Positions 49,439 to 61,314 of a DNA stretch of 64,000 nt are shown piece by piece. This DNA is from Lindgomyces ingoldianus (Eukaryota; Ascomycota; Dothideomycetes; Pleosporales; Lindgomycetaceae): positions 739,256-803,255 of the forward strand of contig NW_022985185.1 in the NCBI RefSeq assembly GCF_010093535.1. The letters run 5' to 3'. Position 1 is the first letter of the stretch. Every line of letters begins with the position of its first letter. Position numbers and translations under genes: made by a program. Below the pieces are notes generated by a model. It was not told the DNA's origin. It made no database searches and saw nothing but the letters and a program-made list of their open reading frames with translations.

Positions 49439-52400
49439 TCACACTGCAATAACCCTATTCCCATTCCCAAGTCCATATCCATTACCATTCGCATACCCAT
49501 TCTCCGCAGAATTACCCAACCCCTTACCCGCGGCCCAATTCCCACTTATCCTCCTCCTCACCAACTCTTCCCTCCACTTAGTCTCTCCCAGTGTCTCCTC
49601 CTCTTCAAACACATACTCCAATCTCTTCGGCGCTTTCCAGCAACCAAATGTCTCGCCTTCCTTGACACCCGGGCTCCACTTCTCCAACTGCGGGCGCTTC
49701 TCCGTCCAGGCTTTGTCTCCTGCAAAGCGACCGTCCAGTGCGCTGAACACGTCGTAGTAGTACTGCGAAGATTTTTCCCACTTGCCTTGCCGCTTGAACG
49801 TGAATTTGAGAAGTTCAGTGTGCTGCATTGCAACGCGGAGTTTATCCAGACCCGGAGCAGATTGGCCTTCACTAAGACGGCATAAGATGTCTTCGTGGAG
49901 GTCCATAGCGTCGCGGTAGCGTTTTTGCTGGGTATAGAGTTCAGAGAGTAGGACTGTGAATTCGAGAGTCGATCTGTCGAGCGCGCCGCGGATGTATGCG
50001 AGATTGTAGCGGATGTGGTAACACAGATGAGTAGCATCCGAAAATTTGTCGAGCGAGGCGAGGGTTTGAATAAGGCAGCGGCCGAGCCAGAGGGTGAGCG
50101 GGGAAGAGGCGAGAGTGTTTCTGGCCTGGCGTGTTTGCCAGAGAGTTTGGAGGATGCGCTAGGACAGTTTAGCCTCCTATTCGAGACGTTTGGGGAGAGA
50201 TTTTGGGGACTTACTTCAAGATCTTCATACTTCTTCTGCTCGCTCAACATGCAGACTAGATCAGCCAGCAGTTGTTGCAACTCGCTTAGTTCCATATCAA
50301 TCTTGTCCAAGCCCTTCAAAGCTTCCTGCAAGATGACTCTAGAGAGATCTAACATAACTGCATAGAGCTTCTCGTCGCCACACTTACCCGTATCGATACC
50401 AACAAGGTATTTGGCGAGGTTAAAAGCAGTGCGAATGTAAAATTCAGAGTGGAAGCCTCCGTGAACATGAATGAAGCGATCAATCAATAACACAAGTTCG
50501 TACGCTTCGGAAAACTTTGCAGTCTTCGTGAAGCGCAAGACCGTTTCAGTAGCTTGTTTGACAACCTCTTGCTCGCAGGACGTCTTGCTGCTCTGCTTGA
50601 GGTAGAGGTGGAAGAAGAAGTGCATGACTGTCTCCTTGATAGTTCGAGAGAAGCTGAGATATTTGCAGAAGTACTCCATAAGCTCTTTCTCAATCTTCTT
50701 GAACTCCACTTGGCGCTCGGACCTCGTTTCAAGATGTAAGTAAAGGCCGCATCCTGACCTAATGATAGAGCGGTAGTCTGTCTGAGTCTTGGTTGCGTTG
50801 AAATAAGACTCATACATCAAGATCTCACTGCGGAGCTCTGCCATGATGGAGGAGAACGAGCTTGACTCGGAAATACATTCTTGGAATGATGCAAGAAAGA
50901 CGTATGACTTGGCTTCGACTTTGGTGGATGAAGATATCGACCCCCGAATCTCTTCCACAATTTTGCTGCGCATCTCCTGAACGAGTGTTTCGGCTTGCTG
51001 TACATAGCGGCATTCTTTGTAAATCGAGGCAATGCTTCTTGCGGACTCGATGAGTTTCTCAGAGGAGCTTTCATGCTGGAAGATTTCGATAACGCTGTTC
51101 TTGAGTGTCTGAGTGGCAATTGTGGTCGACTCGGCGGTACTCTGTTTTTTGTATGCTGTAACTAAACTTTTGAGGGCGGTGATCGTTTCTGTTGAAGTCT
51201 GTTCGGTCTTTTTGGAACTCTCAAATTGCTCTCGGTAGATCTCAACAGCCTTGTGAATCTCTTTGGTGCTCGATGCATATATCTGCGCGATTCGAGTGTT
51301 GCAGGCATGCAATGTCTTCTGTGTGAACTCGGACTTTGTCTGCTTGCAGTATGTGATGATCTGCTTGTACAAAGAAATAGTTGTCTCGTAGTGCTCCTCC
51401 CTGCGCTCGCAGATATGTGCATACTCGAGGGTTGCCTTGACCGTAATTTCGTGGTGATGGTGGTAGTACTCCACACACTTCTCGTAGTACTCTCGGGAGA
51501 CCTGCAGGAGCACGCTGTATTCGACCATCTCCTTGTGCTCCAGAATGAAGCTGTACTTCTTGTAGATCTTTTCGATAATTGTGACATCCAGCTTGTACTC
51601 AAGTCCGAAGCGGATGAAAGTTCGCCATAAGCAGCCGTAGACTTCGTAAGCAAGCTCCCACTTGCATTGAATTTCGTAGAGCTCGCAAAGCAGTAGTGCA
51701 GCTTCAAAGCCATCGAAATGCAGACAACCATGTTCAATGCGGAAGCACGAGTAAACATAGTGGCATGCCGTTATTGCTTCTTGGTACAACCTCATGCGGA
51801 AGCAGACCCGCGCAAACTCGATCAGAATGGTGATAGTTTCGGTGTGCGTCTTTCCAAAACAGATTGGCATCCAGAAGAAGAGTTCGCGATAGATCTCAAT
51901 GACGCGTTCGTAATTGTAAACCGTCTTGAAGAACCCTATAACAACCTTAATCTTCGCGAGCAAGAAGTGTTTGCTCTCAATGTGGCGGGTGCAGATCAGA
52001 GCGCGGAAGATATTGAAGTAAATTGCCTCCGCGATTTCGACGTGGAGCATTTCAAGATGGCACTTGGCAAGGCTGATTGCGAGCTCGATAATCTCTTCCG
52101 TGAGATGGACGGCGATCGCTCCTATGTCGATATGGATGGATGTGCTCTCAATTGAGGCCCACACTTTGCAGATGACGCGGCTGTAGATCTCGCAAGCCTC
52201 CATATAGCGCTTCTCCTCCATATAACTGGAGCAAAGAGCTTGGCAGATAGAAATTGTGGTGGAAGAAATTTCAGTTGACTCCAGTGAATACTCGAAGACT
52301 TCCAAGAGTGTTTTTTCTTCCTTTGAAATTACTGTAGTGGTGGATGTTGTCGTCGTAGTAGTTGAAGACGAAACCGTTTTCGAGAAGGTAATCGATTTAG

Positions 52401-55400
52401 TGATGGTCTCTGCAAGGGATCGAACAATCGTAATGCACTCGGTAGACGTTCGCTGCTCATGTCGCTCATAATGCTCATAGATTGACTGGTATATGGACCG
52501 TGACATGGCGAAAACTTCAAGCCTAGAGAAGTACTTCGCGATCTTCTCAATGCGCTTGATCATCGTAGACTCGAAACGAGCCGCGTAGTTGTATGACTGG
52601 ATCTCGGTCCACACACCACGTAGAATGACCTCAGACTCCTCTTTGCGAGAATATCGGTAGAGGAACTTGGAGTATTTTAGGGCGAAGTCGATCTTCAGTT
52701 CAGTGATGCGAGTCGTGCTCTTCCCAACAGAGACGCACTTCCAGAAGCGAACAAGAATCTCCTCAGCCTTAAACAACTCCTTCCGCTCCTCGTAAATCTC
52801 GACAATGCTCAGAGTCGACTTGATACGCCGTTCGTCCGTGATGACTAAAGTCTGCTCGAGATGCAGGTGATAATCCAACGTAATATCAAGGACTTCATCG
52901 TAGAGCGAAAGAGTCTTTAGGTACTTGATTAAAAGTATGAAGAGCTGGTGGGTCTCCTGGTGGAGATGTCCGCAGATCTTCAAGCGAAGTCGGTAAAGCT
53001 GACGATAGATGGCAACCGCCTTTTCGACTTGATGAATCTCAATATAAAGCTCTGCGAGAATCTTCCTAAATTTAACGGTACAAAGTCAGAACAGTTCTAG
53101 AAGGGGAAAAATCTTTCGCACTGCTCCCCCCTTATCTGCGCAGCATCTTCCGAATTGCCACTTAAAGCAGCATATCACAGGCTTTGCAACAGATACGGGG
53201 GTTGAGTGCTGGAGATACGTACATATAGTGGACCTCCTTCGACTCGTGGTGTTCATGCTGGAGAACATCGATGAGGTACTTCAGAATCTCTTCTTTCCTA
53301 GAGCATAACTCGGCATGCTCAGAGATATCGAGGCTGAGCGAATACTCAATGAAGGCTTCGGCTAGCGTTCTGGTAACGGTGGTGGAGCAGATGTGGAGGC
53401 TGATCTTCCATGCAACATAGGAATATTCTGACATGGCTTGGGCGCCTTTAAACTTCCTTCCAAGTCGGAGTTCAAGGATGAGACTTTGCAGAACAGAGGC
53501 TGAGTGTTCTCCAAATAGTGTTTTCCTGATGTTGTAGGCCAGGTTCTGAAGCTTCTCCGCTTCGCAAGCGATGTACTGACGGGAAAGGCAGGAGCCTTCC
53601 AAAAGCGCTAGCCGAGTAGCATTCGAGAAGCAAATCTTGAATTGGGTAGTCAAGGCCGGCTTGTTGCTCTTAAGATCGTATAATGAAGAAGAACGGAAGT
53701 GAAAGACCCAGTACCGGGCCGCGTACTCTAGGAGGTGGTATGTAGAGAACTTCGCAGCCATCTCTCGGGTATCACAGAGCTCAGACTGTGGCTCGACATC
53801 GCTGTGTAGGTGTATCTTGACGAAAGCCATTGAGCGTACAGTCAATTCGCGATGTGCCTCCTTCAAATCAATGACTAACTTGGTTGTCTTATTGCCTGCC
53901 GACGTGGTAGACAGGAGGCGCTCCCGGATGCTCGGGTGGCGGAGGTAAACTAATCCGTCACGGATAACAACGAGGGAGCCGCAGAGCTGGCGGACCATCT
54001 TCTCAACGTCTCCAGGGAATGGCCGGTAAGCGCATCCATCCAGGTCAACCTCAAGTAGTGATTTGATCTCCTTTAGCGTCAAAGGACGCTCAGCGGCCAA
54101 GATCCAGGATAAAATGTGCTTTGTCTCGGATCTTTTTGCATCAAGACCTCCTATGAGAAGATCAAGCGACTCGTCAAGAGTCTTTGGGGCCTTGTTGCAA
54201 GCCTTCAAGATAGCAGACCCGGATTGCTCATGCTTGACTCTCTGCAGCTGCAACTCAGCCCAAAGAAAAGATCCATTGGCAGCTTCCTTGTGCTTCTGGA
54301 TGATATCATGTTTGTCGCTCTGTTTCAACATGCGAAGCTCAGAACGATGTTGAATGAAGTCCTCGACGTAATGTTGGATATCTGCAGCTGCCTCTGTATG
54401 ATTTCCGAGACTAAGGTGTTCAGAGCAATGCTTTTCAGCTGACTCACTGACAGGTCGAGTGAGGACAATGGCTTTGACGTTGGGCCTTGACCTTGTGATT
54501 CTGTCGAGTGTTTCCAAAGCAGGGGGGTTTCCGATGCGTACTCCCGAAAGCTGATCGAGGCCATCGATAAGAATCAGGAGTTTGCTATCATCAAGCGACG
54601 CCTCGAGAGCAGACCAAAGGAGTTTCTCAACCTCGGCAGGTGAGCATCCTTTCTGAGAATGCTCTATTGCTTCTGCGATACAGGAGAGAAGATTTTTGTG
54701 TCCAATCTTTCGGTCCAAGAGCTGAAGCAGTAGACTCTTGATGAGAGTCAATGGGCTCGTCGTGTATTTGACATTCGTATCTGTAACGTTGTTAGTCTGA
54801 ACATTGCCGCAGGAATGCTCGAGTTACATACCAACAGAGTATGTGATGACATCATAGCGTTCGTCATCAATAGACTCTTGAAGCTTTTCATAAATCCATC
54901 GCGCAAGAACCGTCTTTCCAGTGCAAACAGCGCCAGTAACGAGGAAGACCTTATTATTCCTGTTCCTTGTAAAGCGTCTAAGGTGAGGACCAAACCATTC
55001 ACAGGTGAACTCCGCACGTTTGAACTCGGAGTATAGTTGATTCGACATGATGGTTTTCACCACGCTATCCTGAGGGGACAGGAATTCGCGGATCTCATGG
55101 ATATTAAAGTGCGAGCAATGTCGCTCTGAAGTCCACATTGAAGTAGACACAGTCTCCAAGTGACTGTAGAAGGAGGCAGTGCCCTCAGCAATGTAAGAAT
55201 CAAAGTCTACGAAGTCGATGGAAGCGGTTGCTATCTCAGTGTCAGAACAGTATCAAGACGTGCCTTTCCAGAAGTTTTCGAACAGAGAAACGTACCATGA
55301 CACCTATGGGTGCAGTATTCGTTCACGTTGAAAGTCAAGTGAGCCCACTCCTGAAACGCGTGTGCCAGCTCCCTCCGGACCTCCGATGTCGACTTGATCG

Positions 55401-55965
55401 AGTTATTTTGCCGAAGAAAGATGGATAGTGCAAAGCTCATCTTATGAAAGACACTAAAGACCTTCAAGAGGACTTTGATATGAGTAGTGCCCAACTATTC
55501 AAGTTAGCTCTATCGACTAAGAGAGCGGCTACTAGTTACCTGAATGAGAGATATGCAACTGTCACAAATGAGACGGATAGCATCCTCGCTATTGAGCATG
55601 AAGTCGTTCAAGACACCGTGAGAGAGAAGAACCACCCCTCCAATATCATCAGCCCACTTGAGCACCTTGTCCCAATTGGAGCCATCATGTGGCATGTATC
55701 TGAACCTTTCATTCTTGAGCATTTTCAGAAAGTCGTGTACAGAGCCATGTCCATCAAAGGCAACACTGGTCGTTCGACCAAAACGTGTGCGCATCACAGA
55801 GGAAGTTTTCGTCATTGACTCGCGGAGGATGCTCAGCTTAGGCATCCGGAGGGAGTCCAGGGATTCGGGAGTAGGAGATACGGGACTGCCATTGGTCATG
55901 GTGAGGCCGGATGGTTGGTATGTGCCGTTCGTATTCGAAACAGCAGAGAGAGGAACTGGTGCCAT
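49439..55965 (-). CDS. NACHT-TPR STAND protein (fungal NLR-like)
   Basis: Large signal-transducing NTPase. Six exons join in frame: 55540-55965, 55296-55494, 54832-55230, 53223-54780, 50215-53065 and 49439-50158, giving about 2050 aa. The N-terminal ~230 residues hold a helical domain like the effector/adaptor domain of fungal STAND proteins (WDKVLKWADDIGGVVLL). The P-loop GAVCTGKT is at 308-315 and Walker B LLILIDGLD at about 409-417, followed by NACHT-associated winged-helix sequence (LSWILAAERPLTLKEIKSLL). More than 1000 C-terminal residues form TPR-like helical pairs (EIYREL, EAITACHYVY, YEEHYETTISLY-like units) with a Thr/Ser-rich linker SSSTTTTTTSTTTVISKEEK. The C-terminus is Gly/Asn-rich. 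Relatives detect non-self or regulate incompatibility and cell death; the specific ligand is unknown. Intron 4 (53066-53222, 157 nt) is longer than the others and could hide a small exon. Confidence 0.88.
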
Positions 55966-58052
55966 GCTGTAGGAGTAACTAGACCGGTGCCTGACACCTG
56001 AATCAGCAAATGGTGATTTAGGGAAGGGAAATATTCGAGTAATATTTACTCACAGAGTATAGTTTGACGAAGGCCACGATCTTGGTGGACCTAAAGAAAA
56101 GCAGCAAGAGAAGGACTGAAAGAAGGGAGTTTGAAGGAGGGCGCCTAAGTTCATGAACCATGCGTAGGACCGAAATTTAAGTATGAAGAATTGAACCCCT
56201 AATAAGTTAGTCGATCTGCGAGACCCTAGCTCCCGGAGCGGGAGCGAGCATTGATGAATAGGAGGTCCCGAGGAAACTTAGGCCACAGGGGTTGCTCAAA
56301 AGCGGCACGATGGCTTTCCAAACAACGCTGAAAGCTTCAGGGATTGGCCGCTGAGGGACGACCATCGTTATAGGGGGACCAATTTCGCCAGTGTACGGAA
56401 TAAAGAGACAGGTTGAGAATCTCTAGTCAGTTAAGCCGATTCTTTTTCAGCTTCCACGCATCTATCGGAAAAGCAAGCCACGTAAGAAAAGCATTCGGAT
56501 GAAGTTAGGAACATGAAAGATCGATGTGGATGTTTCCCAATCCGAAAAGAAACTGGGAGCTGAAATGCACGCCGGGATGAAAATGCAGGCTCGTCAGATG
56601 CAGTCTCGCACGCATGACTCCATCAAGCCTATTCGAAAATAAGATAACTGGGAGATGCTCCCCAGGCGACAATCCCTAAGCTCGAGACGGGCGGCAGCTC
56701 TTCCAAGCGAGTATATAGAGAAAATATACGGCAGGCGATCCTACGATGCGCCTCATTTCCACGTTCTGTGACTGGCTGGCTTGATTAAAAAAGAGGCCAG
56801 AGAATGACATCGTCATCAATAAAGTCGCGAACAGCGATCTCTGTACCCCTTTAGTCTCTTCTACTCACCAATAGGCCAGATTCCCACACCCAGATCCCAC
56901 AAAATTGCGCGGCCAAGGAGTTCATGTCAAAAGAAAACGATGTCGATGGCGGAAGCGGAAAGGCCCGCTAGCAACCCGTCTAAGGCTTGCGGAAGGAACA
57001 AGGCGGCGTGCGAATCTCGCTATTTCAAGTAAAGGGAAGCGAATATGGAATGTTTACCAGAAGGCTAGACCCCACGGTCTGTCTGTGTTTGGTCTTGCGG
57101 CTGGCTGTCAGTGCTGCAAAAGGAAACGCCAGTATGTGACGAAAGATGGTTTGGGATGATGTTCAGCTTGAGCACATCGTTGGGGGCTTGACCAGCCAGC
57201 CTCACGGAACGCCAAGAGCGGAACGGAACATCGTTTGGACAAAGTTATTCAGGTGAACGTCCTCTAGGAAGAGAGATATTGTTAGGAAGACTTGGTGCAT
57301 CACGCGCGACATCACAAAAGCCACCATAACGCGCATCGCCTTCAAGACTCCACGCTTCAACAACCTTGGGTATACCAAGTATATTCCTCTAACCCACAAT
57401 TCCTCCGACTCTTCCAGCTTCCTCTCTCTCAAAAATAAGCCTCCCACGAATCTGACCAGGTCCAAACCCACAAGGAAACTCATGATACAAGAATCGAAAA
57501 AGGCCAGAACTCCATAGCACACACATGAAGGAATGGGGGAATCAAGGCTTTATTAAGAACAGTAGTAGGCCACTTCAGCAGCAGCGGTGGTGCCATAGCC
57601 ATCGCCATCCCCATCCCCATCGACAGGTCTGCAACAATCACACCTCACGGCAAGACAAATAGGTGGCATGGTGGGGTGTAATAAAGAAAGGGGGATACAA
57701 GCGTAAGATGAGATATAGTAGTGAAACGAACATGACAAGTGTTGGTGGTGAAAAAGGGAGGGAATCTTCCATTTCCGATGTCCAGCCCTCCTGATAAACA
57801 CTCGAGGATTAAATATTTTATTCGCCGTGTGATGACGTGCAAAAAAAGGAGATGATACGCTTCCTGTTCCCTTGCGCCAGAGACTCCCAGGTGCCCGAAA
57901 AGAGGTAAAGCAGAGAGGATTCGCTCGAATAGTGAAGACCACGTTTGCCGGCGTACAGCACTGAAGGGGGGGATTGGGGAGTTGGGGGGAAACCAATACA
58001 ACAGATCGTAAATAGGGAATATATGGGCTCAAGAGCCTCCAGCCTTAGGGCG
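55966..58052. other. intergenic, about 2 kb
   Basis: Promoter side of the NACHT-TPR gene and 3' side of the CASC3-like gene. Frames at 56905-57159 and 57202-57522 have no recognisable domain. No RNA gene or repeat seen. Confidence 0.5.
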
Positions 58053-60254
58053 TCATTGAGGTTGCTGATAGAAGGCCGCAGGTTGCATTTGCTGTTGGGG
58101 GTAATAGTATGCGCCTTCAGGGCTGGGTGTCATCATCCCGCCCATGCCAGGGACGGCGTAGCTCGTTTGCGAGTATCCCTCCAAAGGAGGCGCGGCCGCA
58201 TAGAGCTGTGAAGGATCCACATAGTAGGTCATGCCGTTCGATTCGTATGCCACCATATTCGCCTGTCCGGCAGAAGGTGGTGCGGCGGGTACAGTGGCAG
58301 CCGCCATCGGCATAACGAATCCAGCTTGTTGAGGGTTTGGAACAAACATGGGCACCATGCCTCCGGGAGGCAAGAACTGCGGCTGGGCGCCATTTTGTGG
58401 AGGATAATAGTACCCTGGCTGCACTGCAAAGTTTTGAGGCTGAAAGCCAGGCTGCTGGAACGGCTGAAAGGCGGGGGCGTGGATGGCGCGTTCGGGAATG
58501 TTGGATAAGGGGGTTCCAGTGGAGGCTTGGCTAGGGTATGAGAGCTGGCGGGCGTGTGGGTAGAATGATTGTTGTTCGGCGGACGAGGTGCCTCCGTTCA
58601 TGTGGGTGGGAACTTGCTGGTGGAACGGTTGTTGCTCTTGTTGCTGTGGCGGATTGAAAGTCATCGAAGCAGGTGATTCGATACCAGCCACCGAGACGGC
58701 CTTTTGCGGTCGAGGTTGATGCATAGGGAGCTGGCCTTGCCAATTTTCGCGGTACGTCGGTTTTTGTGGAAGCGGGTAAGGTTGTTGCGTGCCCATGTTT
58801 CCGGCCGGCGTACCGCTCTGCGGAGAGTACATGGAGGGTCCCATTGGCATCTTGGGGCCTCCAGGTGGCAGGCGGACGACAGGTCTCGAATTGTCCACAA
58901 ACCCGCCGGGCCGGGACATAGCAGATCCTGCTGGTGACACTAGATTGTCTCTCCCCATCTCTCTTGCCAAGGAAGACCTTCTGCTCATGGCCACGCTCGG
59001 AGAATATACGCTGCCGCCATAAGCACTTGTTCGTCTGCTTGAGAACCCACCGCCAAAGGATCCAAAGCCGCGTCCTCTGCCTCTGCCAAATCCTTGCTGA
59101 TTCGGTCGCAGCGCTCGCGGGATGAAGATGAAAGATCGTTCAACCGTGGGGAAGATGTATCGTGGCATGGAGGGTGGAAGGGAGATGCGGACGGGCTTGT
59201 CTCGTCGAAGGGGGGGTCGATGGTTCGGAAGGCGAGTGTGCTGCTTGATAGGAACATTGTTGAAGAGGATGGGAGCCTTCATTCCAGGAAGGACTACTCG
59301 AACCAGGGCATTATGGGTATGTACAGTCGTAGAGAAGTTACGAGTCTGGGGGGGCTTGGGTGTAGGATGTGCAGGCGCTTTCGCGGTCAGGTGTGGTGCA
59401 CTAGGCACAGGCTGTACAGGAGCGCTCGTAGGAGCGACTTGTGGTTGGGTTGGCTGAGACTGGGGTGCGGGATCGATGAGGGTTTCGTGCAGGTCGTGCT
59501 GCCAAGGGGCATCAGTAGCCTCCGATCCAGAAACCATCATGCTAGAATGATCGTCAGCGAACGCAATCTTCATCATACCTATATCTCTAGGGGAGCTATC
59601 ATACTTTGCTGGCGAATAGGGGCCCCCGACGCCTCCTCTGCCTCTTCCCCGTGCTCCTCCCCGCATAAATGGTCGGAACCCGTTCTGACCCTGTGCAGAC
59701 CGTTGGTCGTGCATGAAAAACGCTCCACGGTTGGGAATGAACGCCGGATCCGAGTCTCGCTTCTTCTTGTACTCCTCATGCTCTCGCCGTTTACGCTCTG
59801 TAAAAGTCTCCGACCGGCCAGATGGGGTGCCAGTAGAGGAAAGAGGTTGAACAGCAGGACTCCCGGTCTCGAAATCCACAACTTCCTCATCAGGCCCCTT
59901 GCCCGCTATCTTCAACCCATTCAGCATCATTTCTGTCTCTCGTGTGGCCGTGAACTTGGCATCAGAGCGAGCAATGGGCGGAGAAGGCTCCCTCCGGCTC
60001 AGGACGTCAGGGCGAGCCTTGAGATCTCGTGATCCATTAACTTTCCGTACTGTCTTCCCTGCTGTGAGCGAAGGGGAGCTGTCCACATCGCTGAGATCGC
60101 TGTTGTCTGCATCGGCTGTCTCGTCGACATCGCTAGGGACGGAGATGTCACTCTGGGAGTCCTCAGCAGCCCCAGTTGCCACCGACACATCATCACCCTC
60201 GTCGTCCAACCGCCTTCGTCGAGCGAGATTCGCTCTCTTCCTGGGGGCTGCCAT
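58053..60254 (-). CDS. CASC3/Barentsz (Btz-domain) protein, exon junction complex
   Basis: Fungal homologue of MLN51/CASC3, which binds eIF4A-III and RNA in the exon junction complex. About 733 aa in one exon. The N-terminus is basic (KRANLARRRRLDD) then acidic and Ser-rich. The Btz/SELOR domain covers about residues 150-258: SETFTERKRREHEEYKKKRD, DPAFIPNRGAFFMHDQRS and, after an RG-rich GGARGRGRGG stretch, APWQHDLHE with Trp251, the kind of aromatic that docks on eIF4A-III. The C-terminal half is Pro, Gln and Gly rich and disordered. The start at 60254 (CCATGG context, MAAPRKRANL) is preferred; the frame is open further upstream to 60743, but that part looks like 5' leader. Confidence 0.87.
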   Translation of the reverse strand: MAAPRKRANLARRRRLDDEGDDVSVATGAAEDSQSDISVPSDVDETADADNSDLSDVDSSPSLTAGKTVRKVNGSRDLKARPDVLSRREPSPPIARSDAKFTATRETEMMLNGLKIAGKGPDEEVVDFETGSPAVQPLSSTGTPSGRSETFTERKRREHEEYKKKRDSDPAFIPNRGAFFMHDQRSAQGQNGFRPFMRGGARGRGRGGVGGPYSPAKYDSSPRDIGMMKIAFADDHSSMMVSGSEATDAPWQHDLHETLIDPAPQSQPTQPQVAPTSAPVQPVPSAPHLTAKAPAHPTPKPPQTRNFSTTVHTHNALVRVVLPGMKAPILFNNVPIKQHTRLPNHRPPLRRDKPVRISLPPSMPRYIFPTVERSFIFIPRALRPNQQGFGRGRGRGFGSFGGGFSSRRTSAYGGSVYSPSVAMSRRSSLAREMGRDNLVSPAGSAMSRPGGFVDNSRPVVRLPPGGPKMPMGPSMYSPQSGTPAGNMGTQQPYPLPQKPTYRENWQGQLPMHQPRPQKAVSVAGIESPASMTFNPPQQQEQQPFHQQVPTHMNGGTSSAEQQSFYPHARQLSYPSQASTGTPLSNIPERAIHAPAFQPFQQPGFQPQNFAVQPGYYYPPQNGAQPQFLPPGGMVPMFVPNPQQAGFVMPMAAATVPAAPPSAGQANMVAYESNGMTYYVDPSQLYAAAPPLEGYSQTSYAVPGMGGMMTPSPEGAYYYPQQQMQPAAFYQQPQ

Positions 60255-61314
60255 GGCTGTCCTTAGCGGGTGCGGTGTTGGGACCAAGAAGGGCGATGGA
60301 GGGCGACCTGGGGGGGACTGCTCGGCCAGATCGGGGGATGGATAGCGGTGACTCGGCTGCGGAGCAGGCTCAGCGGGGGGAGACGGGGCGTGAGCAGCGG
60401 CAGGAAGGGCGGGGTCGAGGGGCTGTAGTTCCGGCAGCCGTGATGGGGGTTGATGGGTACAGTGGTAAAGTGATGAGGTGTTAGTGGTTCCAGATACCTG
60501 CCTGAGATGTTCAGAAAATATGACGGCGAAAGGTGGAACTTGCCGCACGCACCGGCTCGGTACGAGGGGAGCAAAAACCCTGTCGCGAGATCTGAGTCCA
60601 GAGCACTCGACAGGAAAAGCGCCCAGCGAAAGTCGGCCGCCTGGAAGTCGCAATTGGATGACAATACCGGAGAGAGGGAGATGCAAAAGCGCGCAAAAGA
60701 CTGAGCCAAGCGTCTTCTGATGAGGATGCCGCCAGCTCAACAACGCGACACGTTGGTGCAGGGATCTGCTGCAGAGGCCTCCGCTGACGCTTCCAGCCTG
60801 CCACGTGACCTGCGCTCAGCTCTAAGTCGTGTGCATATGTGCCCCAGCTGCAAATGAAAATTCAGGGAATTTGACAATACAGAGGGAAAATGCTGTTCTG
60901 AAACGTTGGCCATGTGGCGGTGCAACTGCCTGTGGCTGGTGGTGAATGAGGCGGTTGTCGGCAGACCACCTCACCACTGTCATTCCAGCATCATGCATTC
61001 TTATTATCCCTCGCACGCAAACACACGAAAATTGATTCCATTAAAGGCTCACCCAAAATGGCTACTGTCTTACTTCTAGCGCATCTATATTTTGGTAACG
61101 TTTCAAATATCTACCGCAGTTATCGCCGCCTGTGTGTTTGCAGGTGCGGAAAACATCGCAAAGCTGACTGAGAACGCACGAACTGCTATTTCCATTCAAA
61201 GATCGCCCAAACCTCCCCCCATCTCACTTCTAGCGCATCTAATATCCAACAACAACAACAACAACAACAACACATCATGCATATCCTGCAATCATCACCC
61301 CCTAAACTTTCCAT
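60255..61314. other. intergenic upstream of the CASC3-like gene
   Basis: CT/GC-rich leader next to the start codon, then sequence without genes up to the quercetinase 3' end. It contains an (AAC)n microsatellite at 61247-61272. Confidence 0.5.
61247..61272. repeat. (AAC)n microsatellite
   Basis: About eight uninterrupted AAC units. Confidence 0.85.

Noticed and set aside
51162..51758. 198-codon minus-strand frame inside the TPR region
   Set aside because: Alternative frame of the NACHT-TPR exon; Ser/Arg-rich out-of-frame product.
57202..57522. 106-codon hydrophobic frame, possible small membrane protein
   Set aside because: No domain or splice context, and it lies between the 3' end of one gene and the 5' end of another; composition fits chance.
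59094..60032. 312-codon plus-strand frame
   Set aside because: Antisense shadow of the CASC3-like gene; Arg/Ser-rich translation of GC-biased codons.
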